DNA of 64,000 bases from Humisphaera borealis (lineage in GTDB: Bacteria > Planctomycetota > Phycisphaerae > Tepidisphaerales > Tepidisphaeraceae). The stretch covers positions 5,146,001-5,210,000 of the forward strand of contig NZ_CP063458.1 of NCBI RefSeq assembly GCF_015169395.1, written 5' to 3'. The notes under the pieces are model-generated. The model had not been told where the DNA came from. It saw only the letters and a list, made by a program, of their open reading frames with translations, and made no database searches. Below are positions 17,804 through 25,971 of the stretch, one piece after another (position 1 is the stretch's first letter; every line of letters starts with the position of its first letter). Both the position numbers and the translations under genes were made by a program.

Positions 17804-17827
17804 CTCAAAACCGTAAGACGGCTTGAG
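17804..17827 (+). promoter_or_regulatory. Hairpin just before hemA start
   Basis: CTCAA (17804-17808) and CCG (17811-17813) pair with CGG (17819-17821) and TTGAG (17823-17827) around loop TAAGA. The 3' arm contains the only Shine-Dalgarno-like GAG before the hemA ATG (17833), so it could lower hemA translation. This is inference. Confidence 0.3.
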
Positions 17828-17832
17828 AACCG

Positions 17833-19215
17833 ATGCAGCGTCTTTTGCTCCTGGGACTGAACCACACTACCGCGCCACTGGAGGTGCGCGAGAAGCTTGC
17901 CTTCTCCCCCGCCCAGCGCGACGCGGCTGTTGCGGCGCTGCGGGCGAGATTCCCCGAATGCGAAGCCGTTCTGCTGTCCACCTGCAACCGCGTCGAGATC
18001 TACGTATCCCGCGGCGGGACCTTCCATCATCCGCATCCGGTGGTGGAGGAACTGGTCGATTTCCTCGCCGAGTCGCACGCGCTGCCCCCTGAGGGTGTTC
18101 GTCCGCACCTGTATCACAAAGCCGGTCGCGAGGCCGCCCTGCACTTGTTCCGTGTCGCCAGTTCGCTCGATTCGCTGGTGCTCGGCGAGAACCAGATTTT
18201 GGGGCAGGTGCGCGAAGCCTATGAAACGGCAAAGGCTCAGAACACCACCGGCGCGATCCTTAACCCTCTGTTCCAGCGGGCCGTCGCGGTCGGCAAACAG
18301 GTTCGGAGCGATACCGCGCTGGCCGAGGGGCGGTTGAGCATCGCCAGTGTCGCCGTCGAGTACGCCGGTCGGATCTTCGAAACGTTCTCCGACAAGACCG
18401 TCCTGTGCATCGGTGCGGGCAAGATGGCGACGCTGGTTCTGGAGCACCTGGTGGCGCTGGCGCCGGGCAAGCTGCTGCTTTGCAATCGAAATGCCGACCG
18501 TGCCACCGCGCTGGCCGAACAGTTCAAAGGCGCGGCCGTTCCGTTCGATCGTCTTGCCGACCACTTGGCGGCGGCCGATATCGTCGTGACCTCCACCGGT
18601 TCGATCGACCCGATCATCACCCGGGCGATGTTCACCAAGGTGCTGCGCCGTCGGCGGTATCGACCGGTGTTCCTGATCGATATCGCCGTCCCGCGCGACA
18701 TTGAGGCATCTGTCGGCGAACTGGAGCAGGTGTACCTGTACAACGTTGACGACCTGCAGCAGGTCGTGGCCGGAACGCAGCAGCAACGGCAGTCGGCGGT
18801 ACAGGACGCCGAGGCGATCGTGTCAAAGCACCTCGACGAGTTTGCCGTCTGGCACCGCCAGCGTGAGATGGGGCCCACGATCGACCGCCTTTACAAGCGC
18901 TATCACCGGATGGCGCGCGAAGAACTGGACCGCACGATCAACAAGCTTCCGGCCGCTGCGCAGCAGGAGCGGGCGGCACTGGAAGAGATGACTCGACGCA
19001 TCGTCAACAAGCTGCTGCACCGACCAATCCATGCGATGCGTCATGCCGACCCGGAGCATCCCGAGATTCCGTACGTTCACGCGATGGAGAAGCTCTTCGA
19101 CCTTGAAGAGGAACTGAACGAGGCGGTCGGCGGCACGGGGGCCGCCGCGGAAAAGCCGGCATCCACCAGCATCGACCAGTCTCCGCCGACATCCAAGCCG
19201 GACGACGCGGCATGA
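17833..19215 (+). CDS. hemA: Glutamyl-tRNA reductase
   Basis: This 460-residue enzyme reduces Glu-tRNA to glutamate-1-semialdehyde, the first committed step of C5 haem synthesis. The N-terminal catalytic domain has GLNHTTAPLEVREKLAF and the nucleophile Cys51 in LLSTCNRVEIY. ENQILGQVREAY follows at about 120, then the NADPH-binding domain (VLCIGAGKMA, ~194-203) and a C-terminal helical dimerisation domain. The length is normal. It lies between the ccsA/HemX-like gene (42 bases upstream) and a membrane glycosyltransferase-like gene whose ATG overlaps the stop by 4 bases. Cytochrome c and haem are in demand here given the cbb3 oxidase elsewhere in the window. Confidence 0.97.
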   Translation: MQRLLLLGLNHTTAPLEVREKLAFSPAQRDAAVAALRARFPECEAVLLSTCNRVEIYVSRGGTFHHPHPVVEELVDFLAESHALPPEGVRPHLYHKAGREAALHLFRVASSLDSLVLGENQILGQVREAYETAKAQNTTGAILNPLFQRAVAVGKQVRSDTALAEGRLSIASVAVEYAGRIFETFSDKTVLCIGAGKMATLVLEHLVALAPGKLLLCNRNADRATALAEQFKGAAVPFDRLADHLAAADIVVTSTGSIDPIITRAMFTKVLRRRRYRPVFLIDIAVPRDIEASVGELEQVYLYNVDDLQQVVAGTQQQRQSAVQDAEAIVSKHLDEFAVWHRQREMGPTIDRLYKRYHRMAREELDRTINKLPAAAQQERAALEEMTRRIVNKLLHRPIHAMRHADPEHPEIPYVHAMEKLFDLEEELNEAVGGTGAAAEKPASTSIDQSPPTSKPDDAA

Positions 19216-21350
19216 GCAGGATCAACGACGGCTCGCCGGGCACCGCACAAGCGTCGCCAGAGCGCCGGGTGCCGCTGGGGCTGATCGTGGGCATCTGCGT
19301 CCTGATCCTGTCGTGCGCCGGTGCGGTGATCTACGCCGGCAGCAGTGCGGCCGAAGTCGCGTATCGGCTGATCGTCGAAGGCTCGATCGTGCTCTTGTGG
19401 CTCGTGTCGGCGGCAGGGTGGGGCGCCTGGCCGACGGTGTGGCTGCTGCGAGCGACGTCCGACAAGGGCAAGACGTGTCACCTTGATCCGTTGATCCGGG
19501 TCGTCACGGCGATCGCGATCGGACTCGGAGCAATGGGCCTGGCGATTCTCGGACTCGGGCTCGCGGGGCTGCTGTCGCGGGTGGTGGGTTTCGTTCTGCT
19601 AGGGTCGGGGGCGCTGAGTGCAATCGTATGGGGGCTGAGATTTTATCCGCGATTCATGTCAGCCTCCTCTAGATACGGCCATAGGGCGACCTGGCTCTGG
19701 CTGGCGGTAATACCGACGACTTCGCTCGCGCTCGCGGCGGCATTTGTGCCGCCGGGCCTGCTCTGGAAGCCGCACGAGCCGCACGGGTATGACGTCGTCG
19801 AGTACCACTTTCAGATCCCGCGAGAATGGTACGACGCCGGTCGAATCCAACCCACGCCGCACAACACATTCGGCTATTTCCCCTTCGGCTCCGAGATGCA
19901 CGACCTGCTGGCGTTCCATCTCAGCGGCGGCGCCTGGAATGGCATGTACCTCGCGCAGCTTATGCACGTGGCGACGATGGCGCTCGCGGTCATCGCCATG
20001 TGCGGCTTCGCAAACCAGATAGCGCGGTCGCCACGCGTTGCCGTCATTGCATCGGTTCTGGGCGCGACGATCCCATGGCTCACGCAGTTGGCACCGATCG
20101 GCTTCAATGAAGGTGCACTGCTTCTCTACGCCACGCTCGCGATCGGGTGGACGTTGATCGCGATCAGCCGGACGACCCTTGAAGGCCGCGGTCTGTCGGT
20201 TCGACTGCTCACCCTCGCGGGTCTGTCCGCCGGGTTTGCCTGCGGTGTCAAACTGACCGCCATACCGTTGGTCCTGATCGCGGTTCCTGTGGTTGCGACT
20301 TTGGTCGTGTTGGTGTCGGGGCCAGTTCGCCGGGTGCCCCTGCGCGATGCCGTGCGATCGGTCCTTCCGGCGTTGGTGCTGTTCGTCACGGTCGCTTTGA
20401 TCGTGTTGGCGCCCTGGCTCATCCGCAACATCGCGCGGACCGGGAATCCGGTCTTTCCGGAAGGCCGCGCGTTTTTCGGTAACGGAACCTTCAGCGAGCT
20501 CCAGACTTCACGATGGTCGGCCGCGCACACCGCCCGGCCCGACCAGCGGTCGGTCGCCGGACGACTGGCGGCATTTGTGGATGAGGTGGTGTTGAGCAGT
20601 CAGTTCGGCTACCTGCTGCTGCCTTTGGCGATCGTTGCGCTGGTGCTCAATCGACGGGACCTCGTCTCCTGGTTTCTCGGCGGATTGCTGCTGATCCAGG
20701 TTGGCTTCTGGCTCGGCTTCACCCATCTTCAGGGGCGGTTCTTTGTACTTGCGATCCCAGTTGCTGTTCTGGCGATCGCGGCCGCACCCTGGGAACGGCT
20801 GGTGCGTTACTCGCGGCGGCCTGAGGGCAACGGATGCGATGCGATACGCGGCAGAAGCCCCGTCATCGCGGTGGCAGTGGTCATGGTCGTGGCGCTATCG
20901 GCACGCAACTGGTACTTCGTTCACGATCCATTCGCCCGCAAGCTTTACGAGGAACAGGGCACCGGCATTGTCGTCACGATGGGGAAGGAAGACATCTCCT
21001 GGATCACCAGTGCTTCGATGGAAGGATTCCCCCTCGACGATGCGTCGGCCAAGCTTGTACTCGTCGGCGATGCCCAGGCGTTCTGGTATCCGCTTCCTTC
21101 GTCCCGGCTTTACTATCGCACCGTCTTTGACCTGGATACCCAGCCCAACCGATCGCTGCTTGATGCGTTCGATCCGCTCGGGTGGCGTCATGACGGCAGG
21201 ACCTGGCTGCTGATCGCGCCGGCGGAACTCGAGCGGTACGAGAAAACGTACCAGCCCTTTCCATCGATTCCGGCCTCATGGAAGCAATCGGCCGATTGGG
21301 AACGTGGGATTCCGTTCCTGGTTCGACCCGAGCACATCAAGAAGTACTGA
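19212..21350 (+). CDS. Large multi-pass membrane protein, GT-C/ArnT-like
   Basis: This 712-residue protein has roughly 11-13 hydrophobic helices and a soluble C-terminal region of ~130 residues. An extracytoplasmic loop after the fourth or fifth helix (KPHEPHGYDVVEYHFQIPRE) contains an acidic motif placed like the catalytic Asp/Glu of GT-C glycosyltransferases (PMT/ArnT family), which use polyprenyl-linked sugars. Later it has WLIRNIARTGNPVFPEGRAF, also typical of planctomycete GT-C-like proteins. The start overlaps the hemA stop by 4 bases, so it shares the transcript. The substrate is unknown, and assignment to GT-C is by architecture only. Confidence 0.75.
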   Translation: MSRINDGSPGTAQASPERRVPLGLIVGICVLILSCAGAVIYAGSSAAEVAYRLIVEGSIVLLWLVSAAGWGAWPTVWLLRATSDKGKTCHLDPLIRVVTAIAIGLGAMGLAILGLGLAGLLSRVVGFVLLGSGALSAIVWGLRFYPRFMSASSRYGHRATWLWLAVIPTTSLALAAAFVPPGLLWKPHEPHGYDVVEYHFQIPREWYDAGRIQPTPHNTFGYFPFGSEMHDLLAFHLSGGAWNGMYLAQLMHVATMALAVIAMCGFANQIARSPRVAVIASVLGATIPWLTQLAPIGFNEGALLLYATLAIGWTLIAISRTTLEGRGLSVRLLTLAGLSAGFACGVKLTAIPLVLIAVPVVATLVVLVSGPVRRVPLRDAVRSVLPALVLFVTVALIVLAPWLIRNIARTGNPVFPEGRAFFGNGTFSELQTSRWSAAHTARPDQRSVAGRLAAFVDEVVLSSQFGYLLLPLAIVALVLNRRDLVSWFLGGLLLIQVGFWLGFTHLQGRFFVLAIPVAVLAIAAAPWERLVRYSRRPEGNGCDAIRGRSPVIAVAVVMVVALSARNWYFVHDPFARKLYEEQGTGIVVTMGKEDISWITSASMEGFPLDDASAKLVLVGDAQAFWYPLPSSRLYYRTVFDLDTQPNRSLLDAFDPLGWRHDGRTWLLIAPAELERYEKTYQPFPSIPASWKQSADWERGIPFLVRPEHIKKY

Positions 21351-21358
21351 GGCGAGAA

Positions 21359-22351
21359 TCAGCCGGGCAGGCGACGACGGCGTCGCAGGGCGAGCAGGCC
21401 CGTCATGCCGACGGCCAGGGTCGCCACCGCCGGTTCCGGGACGGCCGACAACTGGCTTCGGTAGACTGACAGGTCGGAGATGAAGGTGTGCTGCCCGAAG
21501 AGGGCGAGCTCGGACGGCTGATTGGTGAATCCGTCGATCGCGTGCATGATGCCAACGAGCGAACCATCCGCGGCGAATACGGCACCGCCGGAATCGCCTT
21601 GCGAGGCCTGGGCTTCACTTGTTGTGCTGCCGCTGGCGAGAAAGTCATTCTTGGCGTTCGCGATGCTGTAGTTCGGACCGGTCCCGGATTCGTAGAAGTC
21701 CGTCTGGAAGACATCGACGTTGAACGCGCCGCCCAACCGGAAGCGCGAGCCACCCTGGCCGTCGCCGTCGTTGGTGTTGGTGCCCCACCGGATGCCATTG
21801 CTTGGTGCCCAGGCAAACCCACCGGCGCTGGCCGAAGCCGAGTTGGCCGTCGCGGTCCAGGTGACGACACCGCCGGGCGCGGTGATGTTGTAGTAGGTGG
21901 GAGTGGTCGCGCGGTTTCGACCGCCACCGACCATGGTCAGGCCGGCGCCGATTGCCGGCGTCGCCGACGCGATGGTAAGTGTGGGAAGACCCGGATCCGT
22001 CGCGAGGCGAACGAGCCGCAGGTCGGTGTTCGAAGTATCGGAATTGGTCAGAAGCTGGTCCGTCGTGCCGTCGAGAGCGAACGTCCCGACGGTCGGGAAG
22101 TTGATACCACCCGACGGCAGGCCGGCGTGGTTGGCGATCAGGACATAACGATTGCCGAGATAGGTCGCCGAAGCGGGTCCGGCACCGTTGGAATAGGTAC
22201 CCACGTTCTGCACGGCAATGCCGGCCGGCGGATTGGCCGGCAGCGAGTTCCCGGTGCCGTCGCCTGGTCCGATAATCGTGCCGTCCGCTCGCCCCACGAG
22301 CAGGGTGGACGCAGATGCCAGGGAAAATGTCAGCAGCAGACGGGTACGCAT
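21359..22351 (-). CDS. Trypsin-like serine protease with PEP-CTERM sorting signal
   Basis: This 330-residue secreted protein has a signal peptide (1-23), a chymotrypsin-fold domain with a plausible triad His75 (VLIANHAG), Asp110 (NTDLRLVRL) and Ser254 (QASQGDSGGAVF), and a C-terminal PEP-CTERM tail from about residue 302: VPEP, a hydrophobic helix, then RRRRR. PEP-CTERM proteins are processed by an exosortase and reach the cell surface or extracellular matrix. The catalytic His lies in IANHAG instead of the usual TAAHC, so the fold is divergent. It lies 114 bases downstream of the TPR-AAA gene on the same strand and converges with the GT-C-like gene (8-base gap). Confidence 0.88.
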   Translation of the reverse strand: MRTRLLLTFSLASASTLLVGRADGTIIGPGDGTGNSLPANPPAGIAVQNVGTYSNGAGPASATYLGNRYVLIANHAGLPSGGINFPTVGTFALDGTTDQLLTNSDTSNTDLRLVRLATDPGLPTLTIASATPAIGAGLTMVGGGRNRATTPTYYNITAPGGVVTWTATANSASASAGGFAWAPSNGIRWGTNTNDGDGQGGSRFRLGGAFNVDVFQTDFYESGTGPNYSIANAKNDFLASGSTTSEAQASQGDSGGAVFAADGSLVGIMHAIDGFTNQPSELALFGQHTFISDLSVYRSQLSAVPEPAVATLAVGMTGLLALRRRRRLPG

Positions 22352-22465
22352 TCTCTAGGGTCCTCCTGCATGACTCTACACGATGTAACGACCCGCCGCA
22401 CTGAAAAATGAGCGTTCTGCGCGATTCACACGGTCGGTCTGCCCTTACCGGCCGTAGTGCCAGGC

Positions 22466-23821
22466 TCAGAGTTTCATGTACTTCAGGATGTCGTCGTAGA
22501 CGCCTCCCTGGTTGGAATACAAAGCGTAGTTCTTGGCGGTGTTGAACCATTCGCGGGTGCTAGGCCGGACTTGGGCGGCGGCGGACGTGAGATCCCTGGT
22601 GGTCATCGGCTTGGGAATGCCGTCGCGCATCGCCTCGCGAAGCTTGCTCTCGATCGCCATGTCCACAACCGCCTTGAGGTCGGCGCCGCTGAAGCCGTCG
22701 GTCTTCTTCGCGATCTGATCGTGGTCGATGTCCTGTACCGGCTTACCGGTCAGCAGCAGTTGCAGGATGCCGGCCCGAGCCGTCGCATCGGGCGGCGGAA
22801 TGAACAGGATCCGGTCGAATCGGCCGGGCCGGCGGAAAGCGGGGTCGACGTGCCAGGGGGCGTTGGTGGCCGCCAGGATCAGCAGACCGTCGTTGCTCGC
22901 GGCTACGCCGTCCATCTCGGCGAGGAACTGGTTGATCTGGTGCCGCCCGCCGGAGTGCCGCATGTCGGTGCGGCTGGCGGCCAGGGCGTCAACCTCGTCG
23001 AAGAACAGCACGCACGGACGGCTCCGGCGGGCGCGATCGAAGATCTCGTGCAGGTTCCGCTCACTGTTGCCGATCCACATGTCCAGCACGTCATTGATGC
23101 CGACAGAGACGAACCCCGCCTTGATCTCGCCAGCCGTCGCGCGGGCCAGGTGCGTCTTGCCGCAGCCCGGCGGTCCGTACATCAGGATGCCGCCGCCGAT
23201 CGTCTTTCCGTACGCCTTGTAAAGTTCGGGGTGGGCGAGCGGATGAATAATCTTCATCCGGATCTCGTCCTTGAGCGTGTCCATGCCGCCGACGTCGGCG
23301 AAGGTGATCTTCGGCCGTTCGATGGGGATCGACGGATCGCCGTCCGAACCACCGGCGCCCGAGGCCCGCATGCGGCCGTCAACGACGTCGCTCTCGGCTT
23401 CCTCCGCGGCCGAGCCGTGGATGCCGAGCTGGCCGGCGTAGGTGCCGTCGGCCAGTTCTTCGTCTGCTTCGATCGCCCGCTTGTACTGCCGCACGGCGCG
23501 ATCGACATCGCCGGACTTGAAGAGCAGCTTGCTGTAGAGCAGGTAAGTCCTGGCGGGGGGGTTGGGGAGCTTGATCAGTTCCTCCACCACCACCATCGCC
23601 GGCGACCCCTTACCGCCCTTGAAGTAGGCATCGGCCAGGCCCAGCTTGCATCGGGCATCATGCGGGGCTGCCTCAATCGCGGCTTTGTATTCCCACTCGG
23701 CTTCCTCGTAACGGCCCAAACCCATCAGCGATTCGCCCAGGTGCAGGCGCAGGGGAAGGTTGTCGGGAGAGTGCTTCAGCGCTTCCCGAAGGGACTTGAT
23801 CATGTCGTCGCCGGTTGCCAT
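22466..23821 (-). CDS. TPR-AAA+ ATPase fusion
   Basis: This 451-residue cytoplasmic protein has an N-terminal TPR region (~10-120: SPDNLPLRLHLGESLMGLGR, YEEAEWEYKAAIEAAPHDAR, DVDRAVRQYKRAIEAD), a variable acidic linker (~130-168), and one AAA domain of the p97/FtsH/spastin type. Walker A is GPPGCGKTH (216-224), Walker B VLFFDEVD (271-278), sensor Asn320, and the arginine-finger region RRPGRFDR (330-337). The C-terminal helical lid is followed by ~50 residues. The TPR domain presumably binds a client or adaptor for ATP-driven remodelling. No protease domain is present. The client is unknown; neighbours on the same strand are an NTF2-like protein and a secreted protease. Confidence 0.92.
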   Translation of the reverse strand: MATGDDMIKSLREALKHSPDNLPLRLHLGESLMGLGRYEEAEWEYKAAIEAAPHDARCKLGLADAYFKGGKGSPAMVVVEELIKLPNPPARTYLLYSKLLFKSGDVDRAVRQYKRAIEADEELADGTYAGQLGIHGSAAEEAESDVVDGRMRASGAGGSDGDPSIPIERPKITFADVGGMDTLKDEIRMKIIHPLAHPELYKAYGKTIGGGILMYGPPGCGKTHLARATAGEIKAGFVSVGINDVLDMWIGNSERNLHEIFDRARRSRPCVLFFDEVDALAASRTDMRHSGGRHQINQFLAEMDGVAASNDGLLILAATNAPWHVDPAFRRPGRFDRILFIPPPDATARAGILQLLLTGKPVQDIDHDQIAKKTDGFSGADLKAVVDMAIESKLREAMRDGIPKPMTTRDLTSAAAQVRPSTREWFNTAKNYALYSNQGGVYDDILKYMKL

Positions 23822-23839
23822 GCGAATGAGGCTACAGCA

Positions 23840-23902
23840 TGAAGGCGGAAGGATGAAGGACGAAGAATGAAATCGACTTCGGCCATCACCCTTCCTCCTT
23901 CA
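23840..23902. repeat. Short imperfect inverted repeat
   Basis: GAAGGCGGAAGGATG-type words near 23840-23855 are inverted against 23884-23902 (CATCACCCTTCCTCCTTCA). It lies in the 94-base gap before the TPR-AAA start. It resembles the other low-complexity long inverted repeats of the window but is shorter. Confidence 0.6.
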
Positions 23903-23915
23903 GCTATTGCTTCGA

Positions 23916-24287
23916 TCACTTCTTTGCGCCGCTGTCATAGTAGAACCGCTCGTGGGCGATCTTCCCGTCTTTCCACCGGCTGACCGAGACCTGTTCCATG
24001 TGGACCGGCTGATCGTTCTGGGCGATGAAGTCAATCGTGCTCTCCATGAACGCCGTGTCCCCTTCGACCGCTAGTGCCTTGACCTCGAACCCTTTCCATA
24101 CCTTGACCTGCGCCAGGAACTGCTTCTCCCGCTCAATGTTCTCTGCCAGCCCCTTGGTCGGCGGGTTGCCGTTTTCCTGCATCTGGGTGTCGCTGGCGTA
24201 AAACTCGGTCATTGCATCGAGGATGCGACCGGTCTTGATGTACTCGACGAGCGAATCGACGCGACTGCGGATATTCTGGGTAGCCAT
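23916..24287 (-). CDS. SnoaL/NTF2-like protein
   Basis: The 123-residue product fits the NTF2-like alpha+beta cone fold: an N-terminal helix (SRVDSLVEYIKTGRILDAMTEFYASD), then alternating strands (KALAVEGDTAFMESTIDFIAQ, HMEQVSVSRWKDGKIAHERFYY). Most SnoaL-like proteins of this type are small binding proteins or isomerases; no specific ligand can be read from the sequence. An operator-like palindrome (24345-24360), matching one upstream of the adjacent marR-type gene, lies 58 bases before its start, so MarR control is likely. Confidence 0.83.
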   Translation of the reverse strand: MATQNIRSRVDSLVEYIKTGRILDAMTEFYASDTQMQENGNPPTKGLAENIEREKQFLAQVKVWKGFEVKALAVEGDTAFMESTIDFIAQNDQPVHMEQVSVSRWKDGKIAHERFYYDSGAKK

Positions 24288-24344
24288 GGGACTGTTCCTT
24301 TCAGGAATACGGGTTCAGGGAATCGATTGCCTCAGGGCAATCAG

Positions 24345-24360
24345 TTGTTTCAACAAGTAA
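24345..24360. promoter_or_regulatory. MarR-type operator candidate, site 1 (upstream of NTF2-like gene)
   Basis: TTGTTTCAACAAGTAA contains the perfect palindrome TTGTT-TC-AACAA. It differs at one base from site 2 (24988-25003), upstream of the MarR gene. TTGTnnnnACAA-like palindromes are common MarR-family sites. Confidence 0.55.
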
Positions 24361-24417
24361 TTGGGTGCAAGACGTCCTGTTCGTGTGACACCCTTTTCGA
24401 TTTTCTTTTGGGGCTAT

Positions 24418-24436
24418 TCGGAAACTACGTTTCCGA
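24418..24436. other. 8-bp perfect hairpin at the 3' end of marR
   Basis: TCGGAAAC (24418-24425) pairs with GTTTCCGA (24429-24436) around TAC. It includes the marR stop codon. No T-tract follows on the minus strand, so terminator function is doubtful. Confidence 0.4.
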
Positions 24437-24913
24437 TTGACGCTGCCGGGCCTTGAACAGCAGCCGGCTGAGCTCTTTCCACTCCGCTTGCGTCAATCGC
24501 GTAGCCTGCTCGTCCATCAGACGCCTCAGCGGCGCCTCCAACTCGGCCAGCAGGTCCAGCGCCTTGGGGGTGATCGCGATATAGACCACCCGCCGATCCT
24601 TCTCGCTTCGATGCCTTGCGACCAGTCCGTCAGCTTCCAGACGGTCCACCAGGCGGGTCACGTCCGGCACCCGCGCGACCATCCGGGCACCGATCTCAAG
24701 GCAAGGAACACCCTCGCCGTCGTACTCCCGGTTCTTCTTGGCGCCGCGCAAGATCCGCAGGGCATTGTACTTGGGTTCCGAGATGCCGTGCCGTTTGAAC
24801 AGCCCTTCGACCTCGGCGAGCATCACGCTATGGGTCCGGAGCAGGTTCAGGTACGCCTCTTCGACCGGAAACTCGAAGGGTTCACGCTTCTTGATCTCGT
24901 CTTTGAGGTCCAC
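24425..24913 (-). CDS. MarR-family transcriptional regulator
   Basis: This 162-residue winged-helix protein has the MarR core from about residue 15 to 150: LLRTHSVMLAEVEGLFKRHG, YNALRILRGA, the recognition region ARMVARVPDVTRLVDRLEAD and the wing RSEKDRRVVYIAITPKA. The open frame runs much further upstream, but the GTG at 24913 is chosen because AGGAG lies 6 bases before it and the extended part has no family similarity. An operator-like palindrome lies 75-90 bases upstream, and a near-identical one precedes the NTF2-like gene. The likely circuit is autoregulation plus control of that gene. The ligand is unknown. Confidence 0.92.
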   Translation of the reverse strand: MDLKDEIKKREPFEFPVEEAYLNLLRTHSVMLAEVEGLFKRHGISEPKYNALRILRGAKKNREYDGEGVPCLEIGARMVARVPDVTRLVDRLEADGLVARHRSEKDRRVVYIAITPKALDLLAELEAPLRRLMDEQATRLTQAEWKELSRLLFKARQRQSET

Positions 24914-25307
24914 AGCCTGCTCCTGGGTTGCCGTCGGCCCGAGCTTGGCCCCAATCCTCGGCGGTTTAATGATACGCGTGACAACTATTGTGTCAACAAG
25001 TAAAAGGTCGCGAAGCGTTCCCGGCTGCGGCTTACTTCGGGTGTGATGGCATGGTTCTGGCGACATCCCGGCAACTCCCGTCGAGCGGGGCTGGCGATGT
25101 CGGAACGCGTTGGCGCTCAACGACAATCGCCAGCCGCCCCTTCGCTCGTCGGGCCCCGGCACGAAGTGTGGAAGGATCACCCCGCCCCTGGGCAGCGACC
25201 CTTCCGAACAACCCAATTGCACGTCCGAACCAGAGCGCTCAAAAAAAATCGGGATTTCCCGACCGCGTGGTGATCTGGTGTTCTCTGCTGTTCCAAGATG
25301 CATTAAC
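24914..25307. other. Divergent intergenic region (marR / ECF sigma)
   Basis: It holds operator-like site 2 (24988-25003) and presumably both promoters. Long open frames cross it on both strands, but they lack family similarity and are treated as GC-driven. Confidence 0.5.
24988..25003. promoter_or_regulatory. MarR-type operator candidate, site 2 (upstream of marR)
   Basis: TTGTGTCAACAAGTAA matches site 1 at 15 of 16 positions. It is preceded by a second half-site, TGACA at 24979-24983. Confidence 0.55.
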
Positions 25308-25946
25308 ATGGCCCCGACGAGTGACACGTATACGTTTGCGGCGAGCATGTTTATGAACGAAACGGGGGACCCATCACCGACGCCTCAAGATCCGATGCCG
25401 ATTCAGACATTCATCCTCGCCAACGGCAGTCGGCTGCTGCAGTACATTCGCAAGATCTTTCCCACGTCCCTCCGCGCCTCCTACGACCCGCTCGACGTCT
25501 ACCAGACCGCCGTCTTCGAGGCCTTCCGCCGGGCACCCCAGTTCCGCCACATCAATAACGATGCCACCATGGGCTGGCTCCGACTGATCGCCCGCCGACA
25601 GATCGGCATGACCCTTCGCCGCGAACGCCACCGTCTCCTGGCGGCGACCGCCGACGCACCCGCCGGCTCGGGTCCCACCCTTCGCCTGCTCGAGGAGTAC
25701 GCGACGTACCTGCGTACACCCAGCAAGTCGGCGATGCGGCGGGAGATTCTGCGGGCGGTCGAACAAACGATGGAGTCGCTCCCGGCCCATCTCCGCGAAG
25801 CCGTCCGCCTGAAACACATCGAAGGCCTTGGCATGGCTGAAGTTGCCGCCAGGATCAACCGCACCGAGGCCGCCGCCGCCACCCTCTGCTACCGCGGTCT
25901 GCGGCTTCTGAAGCGAAAACTGCGGTCATTCTCGCAATTCGCCTGA
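25308..25946 (+). CDS. ECF-like RNA polymerase sigma factor
   Basis: The 212-residue product has sigma region 2 at about residues 40-105 (ILANGSRLLQYIRKIFPTSL, DPLDVYQTAVFEAFRRAPQF, ATMGWLRLIARRQIGMTLRR) and region 4 at about 145-205 (MESLPAHLREAVRLKHIEGL, GMAEVAARINRTEAAAATLC). No anti-sigma gene is adjacent; argC follows on the other strand. The start is uncertain: ATG at 25308 is used, with in-frame ATGs at 25347 and 25353. Planctomycetes carry many such ECF factors; the target genes are unknown. Confidence 0.87.
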   Translation: MAPTSDTYTFAASMFMNETGDPSPTPQDPMPIQTFILANGSRLLQYIRKIFPTSLRASYDPLDVYQTAVFEAFRRAPQFRHINNDATMGWLRLIARRQIGMTLRRERHRLLAATADAPAGSGPTLRLLEEYATYLRTPSKSAMRREILRAVEQTMESLPAHLREAVRLKHIEGLGMAEVAARINRTEAAAATLCYRGLRLLKRKLRSFSQFA

Positions 25947-25971
25947 AGCCGGAGCTGGTTCCCGCACCATC

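Noticed and set aside
24914-25348. N-terminal extension of the MarR protein by about 145 residues
   Set aside because: The extension has no MarR similarity, would overlap the sigma gene start region, and a GTG with AGGAG at the right distance begins the canonical protein.
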